A stretch of 64,000 nt of DNA from positions 163,667,850 through 163,731,849 of the forward strand of contig OU015496.1 in assembly GCA_907164885.2 (NCBI GenBank). The letters run 5' to 3'. Of the stretch, positions 37,891 to 49,533 are shown in pieces. A program made the position numbers and the translations under genes. Below the pieces are notes generated by a model. The model saw only the letters and a program-made list of their open reading frames with translations, did not search any database and was not told where the DNA came from. Position 1 is the first letter of the stretch; every line of letters starts with the position of its first letter. The DNA is from Dolomedes plantarius. Its lineage: Eukaryota > Arthropoda > Arachnida > Araneae > Dolomedidae.

Positions 37891-38665
37891 CTAGCTGAAA
37901 ACCCGCATTTCGCTACGGAGTACATTCAAATTAAATACAACTGTCAATAAAATTAATGCCATATATATATATATATATAATAAATACGACGATCAATGTA
38001 TACAATTGATGTAAAAAAAAAACACAAAAATATATTTATAAAAAAATCGTAAGAGATATTTTATAGACAAAATAATGTAGATGAAAATATTCAAATTAAA
38101 TCTAATAGGACATACTAAAGAATATAGTACAGTTAATATAGTACAGTTTAAGGAACATATCTTTTACTGTATTGTAATATTTTTTTGGATAATGTCCTAT
38201 CGTCTGCCGCATTAGCAAAGGAAAAAAATTTTTTTGTCTATTTCATTGTTATGGACGTGACGATAAATTTATTTAAAGTACCAGAAAAAGAAATCACGTG
38301 ATCAGCATTTAATAAATTAAATTCTAAAATTTAATCTTTAAAAATTCATAAAAAATCAGAAAATGGAGATAAAGATTCGAAAAAGATTTCATTTTAAAGG
38401 AATTTTTATGGTCTTTCTTGTAATATGAATTTAATAACCCTCAAATCATTATTTTAAATGCAAACTTTAAAAAAGTTACTAAAAAAGCTTAAAAATTTAA
38501 TTTTAAAAAATCTAAGAAGAATTTTTCAAAACTCTTTCTTAGTGCACCCCTGCACCATAAGAAGAATTGCCATGCAAAATTTCAGCCCTTTAGGTCCAGC
38601 GGTTTGGTCTGTGCGTTGTATGTCAGTCAGTGACGGAACTGTTTTAGATTTTAGATTAGGAATAT
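37891..38665 (+). repeat. Dispersed repeat, copy b
   Basis: Starts CTAGCTGAAAACCCGCATTT and ends at TCAGTCAGTGACGGAACTG. It contains GCATTTAATAAATTAAATT and CTTAGTGCACCCCTGCAC and the block CTTTAGGTCCAGCGGTTTGG. Aligns along its length with copies at 15650-22477 (inverted) and 45235-46065. Confidence 0.85.
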
Positions 38666-38880
38666 TACTTGAAACTTTAATATAAGTCTTATTAAATATT
38701 AGAATGAATCATAATAAGGTGTCAACGTTTTTTTTGTGCGATGAAAGGTTTAATAACAGTTTTGAAATCATCAAAGATCAAGACTTCAGTATCTGTTGCT
38801 GAAAATCAATACAGTTGATTCCGGTTAATTGGTTTAGTTTGGTTTGGTTTTGGTTCGGAGCGCTACGGTCAATTTTTGCT

Positions 38881-39022
38881 ACACTAGGGCTATTATACCG
38901 GGCCCTACTGTTTAAAGCCGATTCCGAACGGCTACAGACGTCCATGCCAAGAGTGGGATTCGAACCCACAGACTTTGGTACGGAATGCCAGAGCCCTAGC
39001 TATTCGGCCATCGTCCGGCTCC
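38881..39022 (-). repeat. tRNA-derived SINE, first copy
   Basis: On the - strand: GATGGCCGAATAGCTAGGG as A-box region and GGGTTCGAATCCCAC as B-box, with a stem-like TGCCAAGAGTGGG arm. It resembles a Leu/Ser-type tRNA head. Confidence 0.7.
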
Positions 39023-39316
39023 GGTTAATTGGACCACTGGTTAATAGGTCCAGCCGCTTATACGGACAGAATCTCGTCTTGTAACATAAGGCATGTTCAT
39101 TTAATTGGATCAGCCGGGTACTAGGACCAAAATGATCGCGTCCCGATGTGGTTCGATTGAACGGAATCGACTGTATTGAAAAAACTATATTCTTAATCGA
39201 CTTATACGAATAAATAGATTATGTCCTAAATGAAATAATCAAACACATAAAGGCTTTACAAGCAGAATTTATGAATACTAACTATCAGAGCTCAAACTTG
39301 GCATATCACACATTAA

Positions 39317-40603
39317 GGGGACGGTGAACCTTAAATTACTTGAACCTTAATTTTTTTTTTTTTACTTTTCATCATAGAGGTACTAAATCTTGTACATATA
39401 TACATTTCACTATAAATATATAGAATACCTTAATTTGCTACACTAGGGCTATTATACCGGGCCCTACTGTTTAAAGCCGATTCCGAACGGCTACAGACGT
39501 CTATGCCAAGAGTGGGATTCGAACCCACAGCCTTTGGTACGGAATGCCAGAGCCCTAGCTATTCGGCCATCGTCCGGCTCCGGTTAATTGGACCACTGGT
39601 TAATCGGGCCAGCCGCTTATACGGACCGAATCTCGTCTTGTAACATAAGGTATGTTCGTTTAATTGGATCAGCCGGGTACTAGGACCAAAATGATTGCGT
39701 CCCGATGTGGTCCGATTGACCGGAATTGACTGTATTGAAAAAACTATATTCTTAATCGACTTATACGAATAAATAGATTATATCCTAAATAAAATAATCA
39801 AACACATAAAGGGTTTACAAGCAGAGTTTATGACTACTAACTATCAGAGCTCAAACTTGGCATTTCACACATTTAGAGGACGGTGAACCTTAAATTTCTT
39901 GAACCTCAATTTTTTTTTTACTTTTCATCATAGAGGTACGAAATCTTGTACATATATACATTTCACTATAAATATATAGAATACCTTAAATGAAATTTCC
40001 AATCTCATTACAATTTTAAATTTTTTTAAAAATTTAAAATTTCTAACCAAAATTTTAAAATGCTCCTTGAGAAATAAATTTTGAGATACTTCCTCTATTT
40101 TGCATTTTAATTATTTAAAACTGTATAACAAACAAATCTGTGCATCAATTATTTAATCCCTTTGGTAGTTAATTTTTGAGAAATTTTTTTCTGAATTCCA
40201 TATCAATTTTTATCAAAATTTTACCTTTTAATAAGTTACAAATCGAATTTAATTACCTTAATGAGGTCAAATTGTAAAATGCATGCCCAGCTTTTTTGTA
40301 AACAGTATCAGGATTCTTCCTTATTAATTTCACGAATTTTGAACAAAAATTAAGTAGCATGGAACATTTAAAATTTCTAAAAACCTTGAAAAATCTGTTT
40401 TGAGAAAAACGGATTTAAAGTTTGTTACTACACTTACACTTTATAAATTACTTCGTAGAAGCTTCATAATTGATTTTTGACTTTAAAAAAAACTATTTTG
40501 GTACTATTAATTTACAGAAATATATATATATATATATTTTTTTACAATAACACAATTAATATTTCAATGACAAGATTTGCTAAAATAAAAGTCCACCGTC
40601 CCC
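39317..40603. mobile_element. TTAA-flanked non-autonomous element (piggyBac-like MITE)
   Basis: Left end GGGGACGGTGAACC after TTAA (39313-39316); right end GTCCACCGTCCCC before TTAA (40604-40607). Ends resemble those of the element at 15015-22556. The left end is present twice because of the 559-bp duplication (second at about 39876, with its TTAA mutated to TTTA). No transposase frame. Confidence 0.6.
39440..39581 (-). repeat. tRNA-derived SINE, second copy (in duplicated unit)
   Basis: Same sequence as the first, displaced by 559 bp, with one or two substitutions. Confidence 0.7.
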
Positions 40604-40607
40604 TTAA

Positions 40608-42017
40608 TTTGGCATTTTTCATTAATTTGTCGTTTAAAAAAATTGAATTTGTAATTTTGAAGGTTGTGAGTCGAATGCGACTTGTAAAAATCAGCAGCAC
40701 CTGTATCAAAGCTATATCTTTCGTTAATAAGACTGGTGAGTCGCATGAGCCCACGCAGGTGTTTTCTTTGTTTACTTGTTCTACGAGCACACGATGAGTC
40801 GCGAATGTTGAATTGCAAAGGACCGGATACGAGGTTTTTCGAGTAAACGCCGTGACGATGCATTTAGTACGTTAAACATTTCTCAGCTTACGAATAGATA
40901 GAAGAAGTTTATTAGAAAAAAATTTCAGATCCTATTGAATCAGTCGTATCCAATTTGATCAAAGTTTGATCAACTTTGTGGTGTTTTGTTATTACACTTG
41001 TGATAAGTTATCATTTTATGAGTTTTGCTTTGTTATTTGGTTAGATTGTTATAATGTTAAATTGATTTGAATGTGATATAATGTTTGATTCTGTTTGAAT
41101 AAATTATACTCGTTTTGAAAATGTAAGTACTATACACATAATGAATAGAAATGGGCATTGTATTATTGTATGAATAGGGTGGGTGTCACAAATATCGCCC
41201 CTGTGCCTAATATCGCCTACTCGTGTTTCCAAAGTATGATTCGCGCTATGTATGAGGAAATGCAGTAACTTCTTAGTTCTGGGTTTGTACTAACAGCGGC
41301 GATAGCGACAACGCTCTTATCACTGACAACAGAAACTATATGGAGTCTGAAGATGTTTTAGCTGTTGTCTTCGTAAATTTTGGCTCCAAAGAATCATAAT
41401 CCAGTGAATGACCAGGTAGGTGCATCTAAATTCAAATTTTGCTTATACCATTTGAAAGTGCACTAAACAGAGACTTGGCTAGCAACGCTTCTCAACAGGT
41501 GCTCCTAATTTCGCCTGGTAGGAGGTAATTGGAACATAGGTAGGCGATATTAGGAACCGCTCTGGGGTTCACTGGAAATTTCAATTTTTCCAATTTAGCT
41601 GCATAACTTAAACTGGCACTGGTTTTGGAGCTGGTTGATCTCGGTATACCAAAGGAAATAGTTCTTAGGGAAGTTCTTTGAGTTTCCAACCTAATCAGAA
41701 ATTTAAAAGTGGATGAAATGTCGAAAAAAAATTAAAGTAGGAGATATTTGGGACATCTACCCTATTTTAAACTATAGGAAATATAGTTCTGTTAAATGTT
41801 TTATTTTTGGTACCAAGTGTGGTACTCAGTTGCTAATTGATAACAGGTGTATCTTATTAATTTGCTATATTGTTAAGTTTGTACAGTTTGTTGGTTTGTA
41901 TTATGTGTTGTGACATGCATTATTGTTATTGTTGTACTACGTAGTCTGGAAATTAACTGAACCTTCCTGTCAGACGATAAATCTAGCTTTTGGGGAGTAA
42001 AAAATTTGGGTTATATG
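40608..42017. other. Non-coding DNA with one inverted repeat
   Basis: CCTAATATCGCCTAC at about 41211 recurs inverted as GTAGGCGATATTAGG at about 41541. The segment between (about 340 bp) could be a small unclassified element. The rest shows nothing recognisable. Confidence 0.45.
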
Positions 42018-42491
42018 CAGACCCTGATTTTCCATTAGGCCCGGTAGGCCCGGGCCTAGAGGATCTCGAATGTTGGGGACCCCCCCCAAAAAAAATTTTT
42101 ATTTAAAAAAAAAAAAAAAATTCCCAATTCAATTTTTTTAATTTTATCTTTTTAAATGGCAATTTTTTATATATATACCCTTTTAAATTTCATTGATCGG
42201 TTCATCATATGTATGGTATAGTGTATATAAGGGATTAATAAGTTTTTCTGGTTGCGTTGTATTGGTATTTTAAGGAGGAAGTCAATATGTTGTATTGTTT
42301 TTTATTATTTGATAATGTTCTAGACTTCTACGCTTCAAATGGCCAATTCTTGGTAAAATGGTACTTTCACAATAATTCATGATAATTTTTTTTTCGTGCG
42401 TCAATTTTGGAAATTTTGCGCCCGCATTAGTGTTAGGGGGCCCCCATCCCGAGTTGTGCCTATAGTCAAGAATTTTCTAAATCGGGCCCTG
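42018..42491. mobile_element. hAT MITE, copy 2, 8-bp TSD
   Basis: Termini CAGACCCTGATTT and AAATCGGGCCCTG, flanked by GTTATATG at 42010-42017 and 42492-42499. 474 bp, same orientation and content as 35250-35722. Confidence 0.93.
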
Positions 42492-42689
42492 GTTATATGG
42501 TTAGGCGGGTTACCGCCCTTTCGGCCCCGGTTGACATGGACGGTGTGCCATGCGGAGTGTTGTAAAAGCGATTACGTCACGCGATCGGCCGTCAGTAATG
42601 ATTCACATACTTTTAGTGAGGACGACAATCACTTTGAAATTCAATACGAATAGATAGAAGGCAGATAATTTTCGGGTGAAAAACTGAAC

Positions 42690-43170
42690 CCGATTTAAAA
42701 AAAAGTTTAAATAATTACAAGTTAAAAAGAACTTTTTATATACCACTTTTTAAATTTTCTGTTGAATCAACTGTTAACTTTTATAATTTTTTTTATTTTT
42801 CGCACAATATTTTTGTAAACAAACTAAATTCATGTGTATTCTGTTTTCTTAATCGTCAAACGCCGTTACGCAAAAGTGCAAGCATTGAATTAGATCGAAG
42901 GGCCACCTTGCGGACTTTTTCCGAACTAACTTCCCATACAAAACAAAATTAACTGAAAATGAATTTAATGCTGCTTAAAGATGGCTAAAAGTATTAAAAG
43001 AATGCATAGTCATCGTGTTCTGAGCTATTCTAAAAGTTTCAAATGTCTAGCTAGTCGGGAAGTTAGTTAAAAATATTAAAAGTTAGTTAAGATTGCGAGA
43101 TTTGTACTGGACAAACAAGACACTCAAACAAGAAAGCGAGTTAATAAAAACGTGGTAATAAAAAGTAAGT
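42690..43170 (-). repeat. Dispersed repeat, copy 2 (inverse of 385-830)
   Basis: Reverse-complement match to the intronic repeat at 385-830, including AAAACAAAATTAACTGAAAA and GAAAGCGAGTTAATAAAAAC. Confidence 0.55.
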
Positions 43171-43179
43171 ACAGTCGCC

Positions 43180-43780
43180 GCATTTAACTCGAGCAATAAT
43201 TATTCGCAAAACTGAAATGCCATCTTGTTTGGCACACCATATCCTTGCCACGCTTGGCACTGCACGAGCTTGGAATCCGCCAACACGACTGATAACACGT
43301 GAACGTCCCGAAAATTACGGGGAGATAACCGAGCAGCAATTCGCATTCACCTTCCCATGAAAAATTCCCCAGACATCATCCTGACAGGCGAAACCATTCT
43401 TTGCATTTCAATGAGCAAAGGCGCCCTCTGTCGACGCCCGAGGCACTCAGAGATACGTGGACGTTTTTATCGAATGGTAGGTAACACGGGAGTCCGGGGG
43501 TGGAGAACCGAACGTTTTTAGTGCGGCCAAGAAATTAAACGGGAGTCGAAAACAAACAGTCTGCCCGACGCGCGTAATTTCCCCTGGGAAATTACCACCG
43601 CATAACGATATAACACTGAACTGAAATCCCACTGGGTGTGGGGGCGGTCTGGAGTATTTTTAAGAGGGGGCAAAACGCGTGTAAAAAATTTCGCGTAGCC
43701 TCGGGCAGAGAGCAAGCAGCATGTGGGATGTGCGGGGTCGAGGAGGGTAAATTTCAAAAGGCGGTATGGATGGGAAAATG
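43180..43780. other. GC- and CpG-rich unique segment
   Basis: About 600 bp with clearly higher GC and many CG dinucleotides (for example GACGCGCGTAATTTCCCC, CAAAACGCGTG) in an otherwise AT-rich window, free of known repeats. It has no frame with a family motif. It may be a promoter, 5' exon or conserved non-coding segment of an unseen gene. Confidence 0.45.
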
Positions 43781-43955
43781 TTTTGGATTAAAAAAGTTTT
43801 ACAAGATTTTTTTTCTTTCTCTTTTTTTCAAACGTTTTAGTTTCTTTTCTCAGTACAATTTTTTTCCCTTTACATAAAATATACTACATGAGAGCGTTTT
43901 GGGTATTGGTTTAAAAAAAATTGCCCTTACACACACACACACATAATATATATAC

Positions 43956-43990
<35 letters not shown>

Positions 43991-43997
<7 letters not shown>

Positions 43998-44244
43998 CGG
44001 AGGTAAAAGGCACCAAGTCCATTTTTAAAAAGTAAACTATTTAACTCTATCCTTTCATATTTTTTTGTACTAATTTCAGAAGTGCAAAACTCTTAACTCG
44101 AATATTTATATCGAAGATACCTTGCCAGTTGAAAACGGCACTATGTCATATTGCATTGAGGTGAAGAGAGACTAAATGGATTTCATTGAGCTCTCCTGTA
44201 AAATTTAATAATTGTGACTTAGTACCTTTTACCTCCGGCACACA
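43991..44244. mobile_element. Short MITE with ~28-bp inverted termini
   Basis: TGTGTGCCGGAGGTAAAAGG and its complement CCTTTTACCTCCGGCACACA bound about 250 bp. The left end merges with a TG microsatellite, so its exact boundary and target duplication cannot be read. Confidence 0.75.
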
Positions 44245-44247
44245 GAC

Positions 44248-44249
<2 letters not shown>

Positions 44250-44320
<71 letters not shown>
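44250..44320. repeat. (TA)n microsatellite
   Basis: About 70 bp of TA. Confidence 0.96.
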
Positions 44321-44323
<3 letters not shown>

Positions 44324-44622
44324 AAATCATTTCAGGATTTTTCAAAATTCGGCCCCCAAGGGGGTTAGGGGGGCTAAACGTGTTTTTACGTGTTTTTTAC
44401 ATATTCCGTCATATCTCAAAGAAGGAAACAGATATCCATAAGATTCTTGATTTAAAATGTATGAAACACGATTAAATGTAACAAACACGATCAATGTCAC
44501 GATTTTTCGACATTCGCTTTGGATTTTGTTAAAATTGGTAGAAACAATCCAATAATTTATATTTCCTATATATCACTATTTTGAACACCAAATTGGTGGT
44601 AGGGAAAAAGAGAGATCATGCC
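44321..44622 (-). repeat. Inverted arm matching 46545-46850
   Basis: Reverse complement of the first unit and leader of the tandem array at 46545-48000: both contain TTGGTGTTCAAAATAGTG, GGAAATATAAATTATTGGA, CGAATGTCGAAAAATC and the first TTTTGAAAAATCCTGAA block. Near-identical over about 300 bp. Confidence 0.88.
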
Positions 44623-44639
44623 TTATATATATACATATA

Positions 44640-45060
44640 TATAAGGTGGTGCGGCCATTAATTTCTAGGACAGATCTAATAACTCCAGAAAATATTACAT
44701 GAAATACATACTCATTTAATATGTTTCGAAGTAACTCCCACCTGCCGTAATGCTCTTCTGTGCTCGGTTGTGTAAGTTTCGGAAACAACTTTTTAAGTCC
44801 TCTTTCGGAATGCTCTTTACCGTGGACGTCACCGTTTTCTTGATGGCTTCGACATCCTCAAATCTTGTTCCCTTCAGCAAATCTTTCAGTTTTGGAAACA
44901 AGAAAAAGTCTGCCGGTGCTAAGTACGGAGAGTATGGAGGATGCTGCATCTCCACGACCTTATGCTGGGCCAATTTGCTGAAATGTTCATAAGTCATTAT
45001 TTCACGTAATTTTAAAATTGCCGAACTCGTCACTCCATATTTAAGTATGATAGATTGTTA
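44640..45060 (-). pseudogene. Mariner transposase 3' fragment
   Basis: The frame 44716-45033 on the - strand ends a mariner transposase: HPPYSPYLAPADFFLFPKLK followed by FEDVEAIKKTV and a C-terminal ITAGGSYFETY. The DD34D family normally has SPDLAP-DFF; here the conserved Asp of SPD is Tyr, while the third catalytic Asp (in APADFF) remains. The 5' two thirds are missing. The end TTAATTTCTAGGACAGATC near 44660 may be the remaining terminus. Confidence 0.8.
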
Positions 45061-45234
45061 AGTCAATAAAATGCTGTACGTTTTTCTTCCTAAAACATAC
45101 TACACTGTACAGAATTGTATTTTTGAACTTACGATCGGGACAGCGAGTGCTTCGAACAAAATCTGAGTTGCAACCCGGTCTGTTCGTATCTCTGAATGTT
45201 CGTAAATTGGGTGGTGTCAGTGTGTATATATATA

Positions 45235-45366
45235 CTAGCTGAAAACCCGTACTTCGCTACGGAGTACATTCAAATTAAATACAACGGTCAATGTATGCAA
45301 TTCATGCCAATTATAAATATATATTATATGATAAATACGACTTTCAATGTATACAATTGATGTAAA

Positions 45367-45405
<39 letters not shown>

Positions 45406-46065
45406 AGAAAATCGTAAAGGATAATTTTATAGACAAAATAATGTAGAAGAAAATATTAAAATTAAATCTAATATAAAGAATACTAAAGAATATAGTACAG
45501 TTAATATAGTACAGTTTTTAGAACATTTCTTTTACTGTATTTTAATATTTTTTTGGATAATGTCCAATCGTCTGCCGCATTAGCAAGGAAAAAAAAATAT
45601 TTTTTGTTTATTTAGTTGTTATGCACGTGACGATAAATTTATTTAAAGTACCAGAAAAAGAAATCACGTGATCAGCATTTAATAAATTAAATTATAAAAA
45701 TTAATCTTTAAAAATTCACCAAAAATCAGGAAATGGAGGTAAAGATTCGAAAAATATTTCATTTTAAAGGAAATTTTATGATCTTTCTCGTGATATAAAT
45801 TTTATAACCCTCAATGTATTATTTTAAATGCAAACGTAAAAAAAGTTTAAAAAACAGCTTAAAAATTTAATTTAAAAAAATCTAAGAAGAATTTTTGAAA
45901 AAATCTTTCTTAGTGCACCCCTACACTATTAGAAGAATCGCCATGCAAAATTTCAGCCCTTTAGGTCCAGCGGTTTGGTCTGTGCGTTGTATGTCAGTCA
46001 GTCAGTGAATGAATGAATGAATGAATGAATGAGTCAGTTACGGAACTGTTTTCAGTTACGGAACT
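45235..46065 (+). repeat. Dispersed repeat, copy c
   Basis: Starts ACTAGCTGAAAACCCGTACT and runs through GCTACGGAGTACATT, an internal TA microsatellite (45370-45402), CTTAGTGCACCCCTACAC, and ends with a run of GAATGAAT repeats then GTTACGGAACTG. Closest to copies a and b. Confidence 0.85.
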
Positions 46066-46136
46066 GTTGCCAATATAAGGTCTATATATTATGTTATTAT
46101 GTGTTTATCGGGGGCGCCAATATATGGTCTATATAT

Positions 46137-48345
46137 TATACTAGCTTTATATACCCGGTGTTGCACGGGTGTACCCTTAATAAAGCTTACTTGTATGATA
46201 TGTATATTTGTATTTTATGCCAATCGATACCCCTCTCCACTGGTCAGCATCCCATCAGCATATTATAATAACCCCCCCCCCCCATGCTGGAGTCAGCATT
46301 AAAATGTTTCTTTCAATTTTGATATCCCACTAGATCCCGGCACATCGAGGAGTTTGAGAGCTTCCCCGTAAATCCTTGTGAAAATCGCCGGTTTCATAAA
46401 CAAAGAATTACCTGGCGTTGCCCAGGATAATAAAAATGAATGGAGTTAACCTGGGCTCTAGATGTATACATACTAACAACCGAAATATATACAATTCACA
46501 CACATACACAAACACTTTTCCACACTTCATTTAATTAAGGTTGATCTCTCTCTCTTTTCCCCTACCACCAATTTGGTGTTCAAAATAGTGATATATAGGA
46601 AATATAAATTATTGGATTGTTTCTAGCAATTTTTACAAAATCCAAAGCGAATGTCGAAAAATCATGACATTGATCGTGTTTGTTGCATTTAATCGTGTTT
46701 CATACATTTTAAATCAAGAATCTTATGGATATCTGTTTCCTTCTTTGAGATATGACGGAATATGTAAAAAACACGTAAAAACACGTTTAGCCCCCCTAAC
46801 CCCCTTGAGGGCCGAATTTTGAAAAATCCTGAATTGATTTTTAGGTATTCATGTTCCTTACATTTTAAACCAAGAATCTTATGGATATCTGTTTCTTTCT
46901 CTGAGATATGGGGGAATATGTGAAAAACACGTTTTGCCCCCTCGCCCCCTATGGGGGCCGAATTTTGAAAAATCCTTAAATTGGTCTTTAGGTATTCATG
47001 TTCCTTACATTTTAAAGCAAGAATCTTATGGATATCTGTTTCTTTCTCTGAGATATGAGAGAATATGGGAAAAATACGTTTTGCCCCCCTCCCCCCCTTG
47101 GGGGGCGAATTTTGAAAAATCCTGAAACCGATTTTTCGATAATCGTCTTCCTTTCATTTTAAAGCAAGAATCTTATGGATATCCGTTTCCTAATTTCAGA
47201 TATGAAGGTATATGTGAAAAACACGTTTAGCCTCCCCTCCCCCCCATGGGGCCGAATTTTGAAAAATCCTGAAATTGATTTTAGATAATCAAGTTCCTTA
47301 CATTTTAAAGCAAGAATCTTATGGATATCTGTTTTATTTCTTTGAGATATGAGGGAATATGGAAAAACACGGTTTGCCCCCTTTCCCCCATGGGGGCCGA
47401 ATTTTGAAAAATCCTGAAATTAATTTTTAGGCAATCGTGTTCCTTTCATTTTAAAGCAAGAATCTTATGGATATCTGTTTTCTTCTTCGAGATATGAAGG
47501 AATATGTGATAAAACACGTAAAAGCACGTTTAGCCCCCTCCCCCACCCCCTTGGGGGCCGAATTTTGAAAAATCCTGAAATATGTTTTTAGGTATTCATG
47601 TTCCCTACATTTTAAAGCAAGAATCTTATAGATATCAGTTTCCTTCTTTGAAATATGAAGGCATATGTAAAAAACACGTTTTGCCCCCTCCCTTCCCCCT
47701 TGGGGGGCGAATTTTGAAAAATCGCTTCTTAAATGACACCTTCAACACAAAAGTAATAAGCTCCTAAAATTTGATATCTGTATCTCCAATAGTTTTTGCT
47801 GGGCGTTGATTCCTTTATATATATAGATAAAACACGTAAAAACACGTTTAGCTCCCCTCCCACCCCCCCTTGGGGGCCGAATTTTGAAAAATCCTGAAAT
47901 TGGTTTTTAGTTATTCATGTTTCTTACATTTTAAAGCAAGAATCCTATGGATATCAATTTTCTTCTTTGAGATATGAAGGAATATGTAAAAAACACATTT
48001 TGCCCCCTCCCCCCATTGGGGGGCGAATTTTGAAAAATCGCTTCTTAAATGACGCCTTCAGCACAAAAGTAATAAGCTCCTAAAGTTTGATATCTGTATC
48101 TCCAATGGTTTTTCCTGGGCGTTGATACGTGAATAAGTCAGGACTTCTTCCTATATGTAAAAAACACGTTTTGCCCCCCCTCCCCCCCTCTAGAGGGCGA
48201 ATTTTGAAAAATCGCTTCTTAAATGATGCTTTTAGCACAAAAGTAATAAGCTCCTAAAATTTGATTTCTGTATCTCCAATAGTTTTTGCTGGGCGTTGAT
48301 ACGTGTATAAGTCAGGACTTCTTCTTTTATAAATATATATATGCA
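46137..48345 (+). repeat. Tandem array, 146-161-bp units, with a higher-order end block
   Basis: The leader is TACTAGCTTTATATACCCGG with CCTGGCGTTGCCCAGG near 46410. CAAGAATCTT starts at 46715, 46871, 47018, 47165, 47311, 47457, 47618 and, as CAAGAATCCT, at 47937. Each unit has AACACG and GAATTTTGAAAAATC with a variable C-rich/G-rich island between. The end block TGGGCGTTGATacgtg with CTCCTAAAATTTGATATCTG occurs near 47700, 48025 and 48205. No coding frame survives across units. Confidence 0.85.
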
Positions 48346-49151
48346 CAAATTAATTTTCTAGACTTAAATATATATCCATTTATATCAGGAAAACAATAAA
48401 GTGATAAATAGAAAAAGTACAACTTTCATTTTAATAGATTTCAACATTACTCTCTTCGCCTCGCTCTTGTCAGTACAACAGTATTTTCAAAAATATCATA
48501 ATTAATGAAATTATCGGAATTATTAGGTTATGCTCATCAATTTACAACCAACAACAACGAAAAATACTACTCAAGAGTTTTTGACTGTAATCAAACTCCT
48601 ACCCCAATTAGATCTCTAATTGCACATCCCCTAGATTGCTTAATGAATTTTTACAATTAATTGATTTTGTTGAAAAAAGGAAACTTTACAGTGCTTCTAT
48701 TTTATTTTATTATTTTTTTTAATATACATTTTTACATTTCATTCTGCCGTAGTCTTCTTACATCTCTTTCCATTTTATGTACATCTATTGCATTATGGCT
48801 AAATCTTCCCTTTCAAATCTATTTGGTTTCTGATGAAAATCTACTGACTCATTCGTTTCCGTAATTTAATTTTTGCCCTTGAATTGCCACTTTCCTGCAG
48901 TCGCGAGGAGTGGCTACGAGAGAGCATTTCATTCCGAGATCAGATTTTCCTCATATATGTTGTAAAAAATGTGATATATTCCTCCGCCAGTATTTTTGTT
49001 TCTGTTTTCAAGCAGCTCGGTGTATAACCTGAGATATTGCTCTTAATATCTGGCTACTAAAGACTAATGCTTGTCATACTGACTACTTCGTTTTATCGAA
49101 CAGAAAAACGATCTTATTGTTTTTCTGTTCAAGTTCACATACAGTATGTGA

Positions 49152-49185
<34 letters not shown>

Positions 49186-49533
49186 CACAGGGCAACAGTG
49201 GTTTCGGTGCCGAGGTATTTGGAGCTGATTTCATATGAATTTGATGCCCTGAATTTAAATATGGCATTTAAATATGGCAATCAAATATGGATCCTAGGCA
49301 GTTTTTGCCTAGGAGCTCAAATTTCAAAGATATAACATTTTAGTGAAATATACGTTACACTATTTTAAGTTAAATCCATAGATCAAATTAAAAAACTAAA
49401 CACGCAATTTTTTATTATTATTATATTTTTTAAAATGTTAAAGGAACATAAAAATTGTAGAGAACATTGCAGTAGTACTTATCTAATTGCAAAGAGCAAG
49501 AAAGAGGAAAAAGTCATCGATGAAACCAACTAG
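48346..49533. other. Non-coding DNA with microsatellite and small hairpin
   Basis: TA/TG microsatellite at 49150-49183; a 7-bp-stem hairpin CCTAGGCAGTTTTTGCCTAGG at 49293-49313; repeated AAATATGGCA at 49257-49290. No genes. Confidence 0.5.

Larger units (their letters stand above)
38876..39993. repeat. 559-bp tandem duplication carrying a SINE and the left end of a TTAA element
   Basis: Units 38876-39434 and 39435-39993 match almost base for base (landmark CACTAGGGCTATTATACC recurs at an offset of 559). Each holds a tRNA-derived SINE and a copy of the TTAA-element left end. Confidence 0.92.

Noticed and set aside
46545..48000. Regular repeats resembling a CRISPR array
   Set aside because: Units are 146-161 bp, adjacent ones are similar along their whole length, there are no unique spacers of uniform size, and the genome is eukaryotic.
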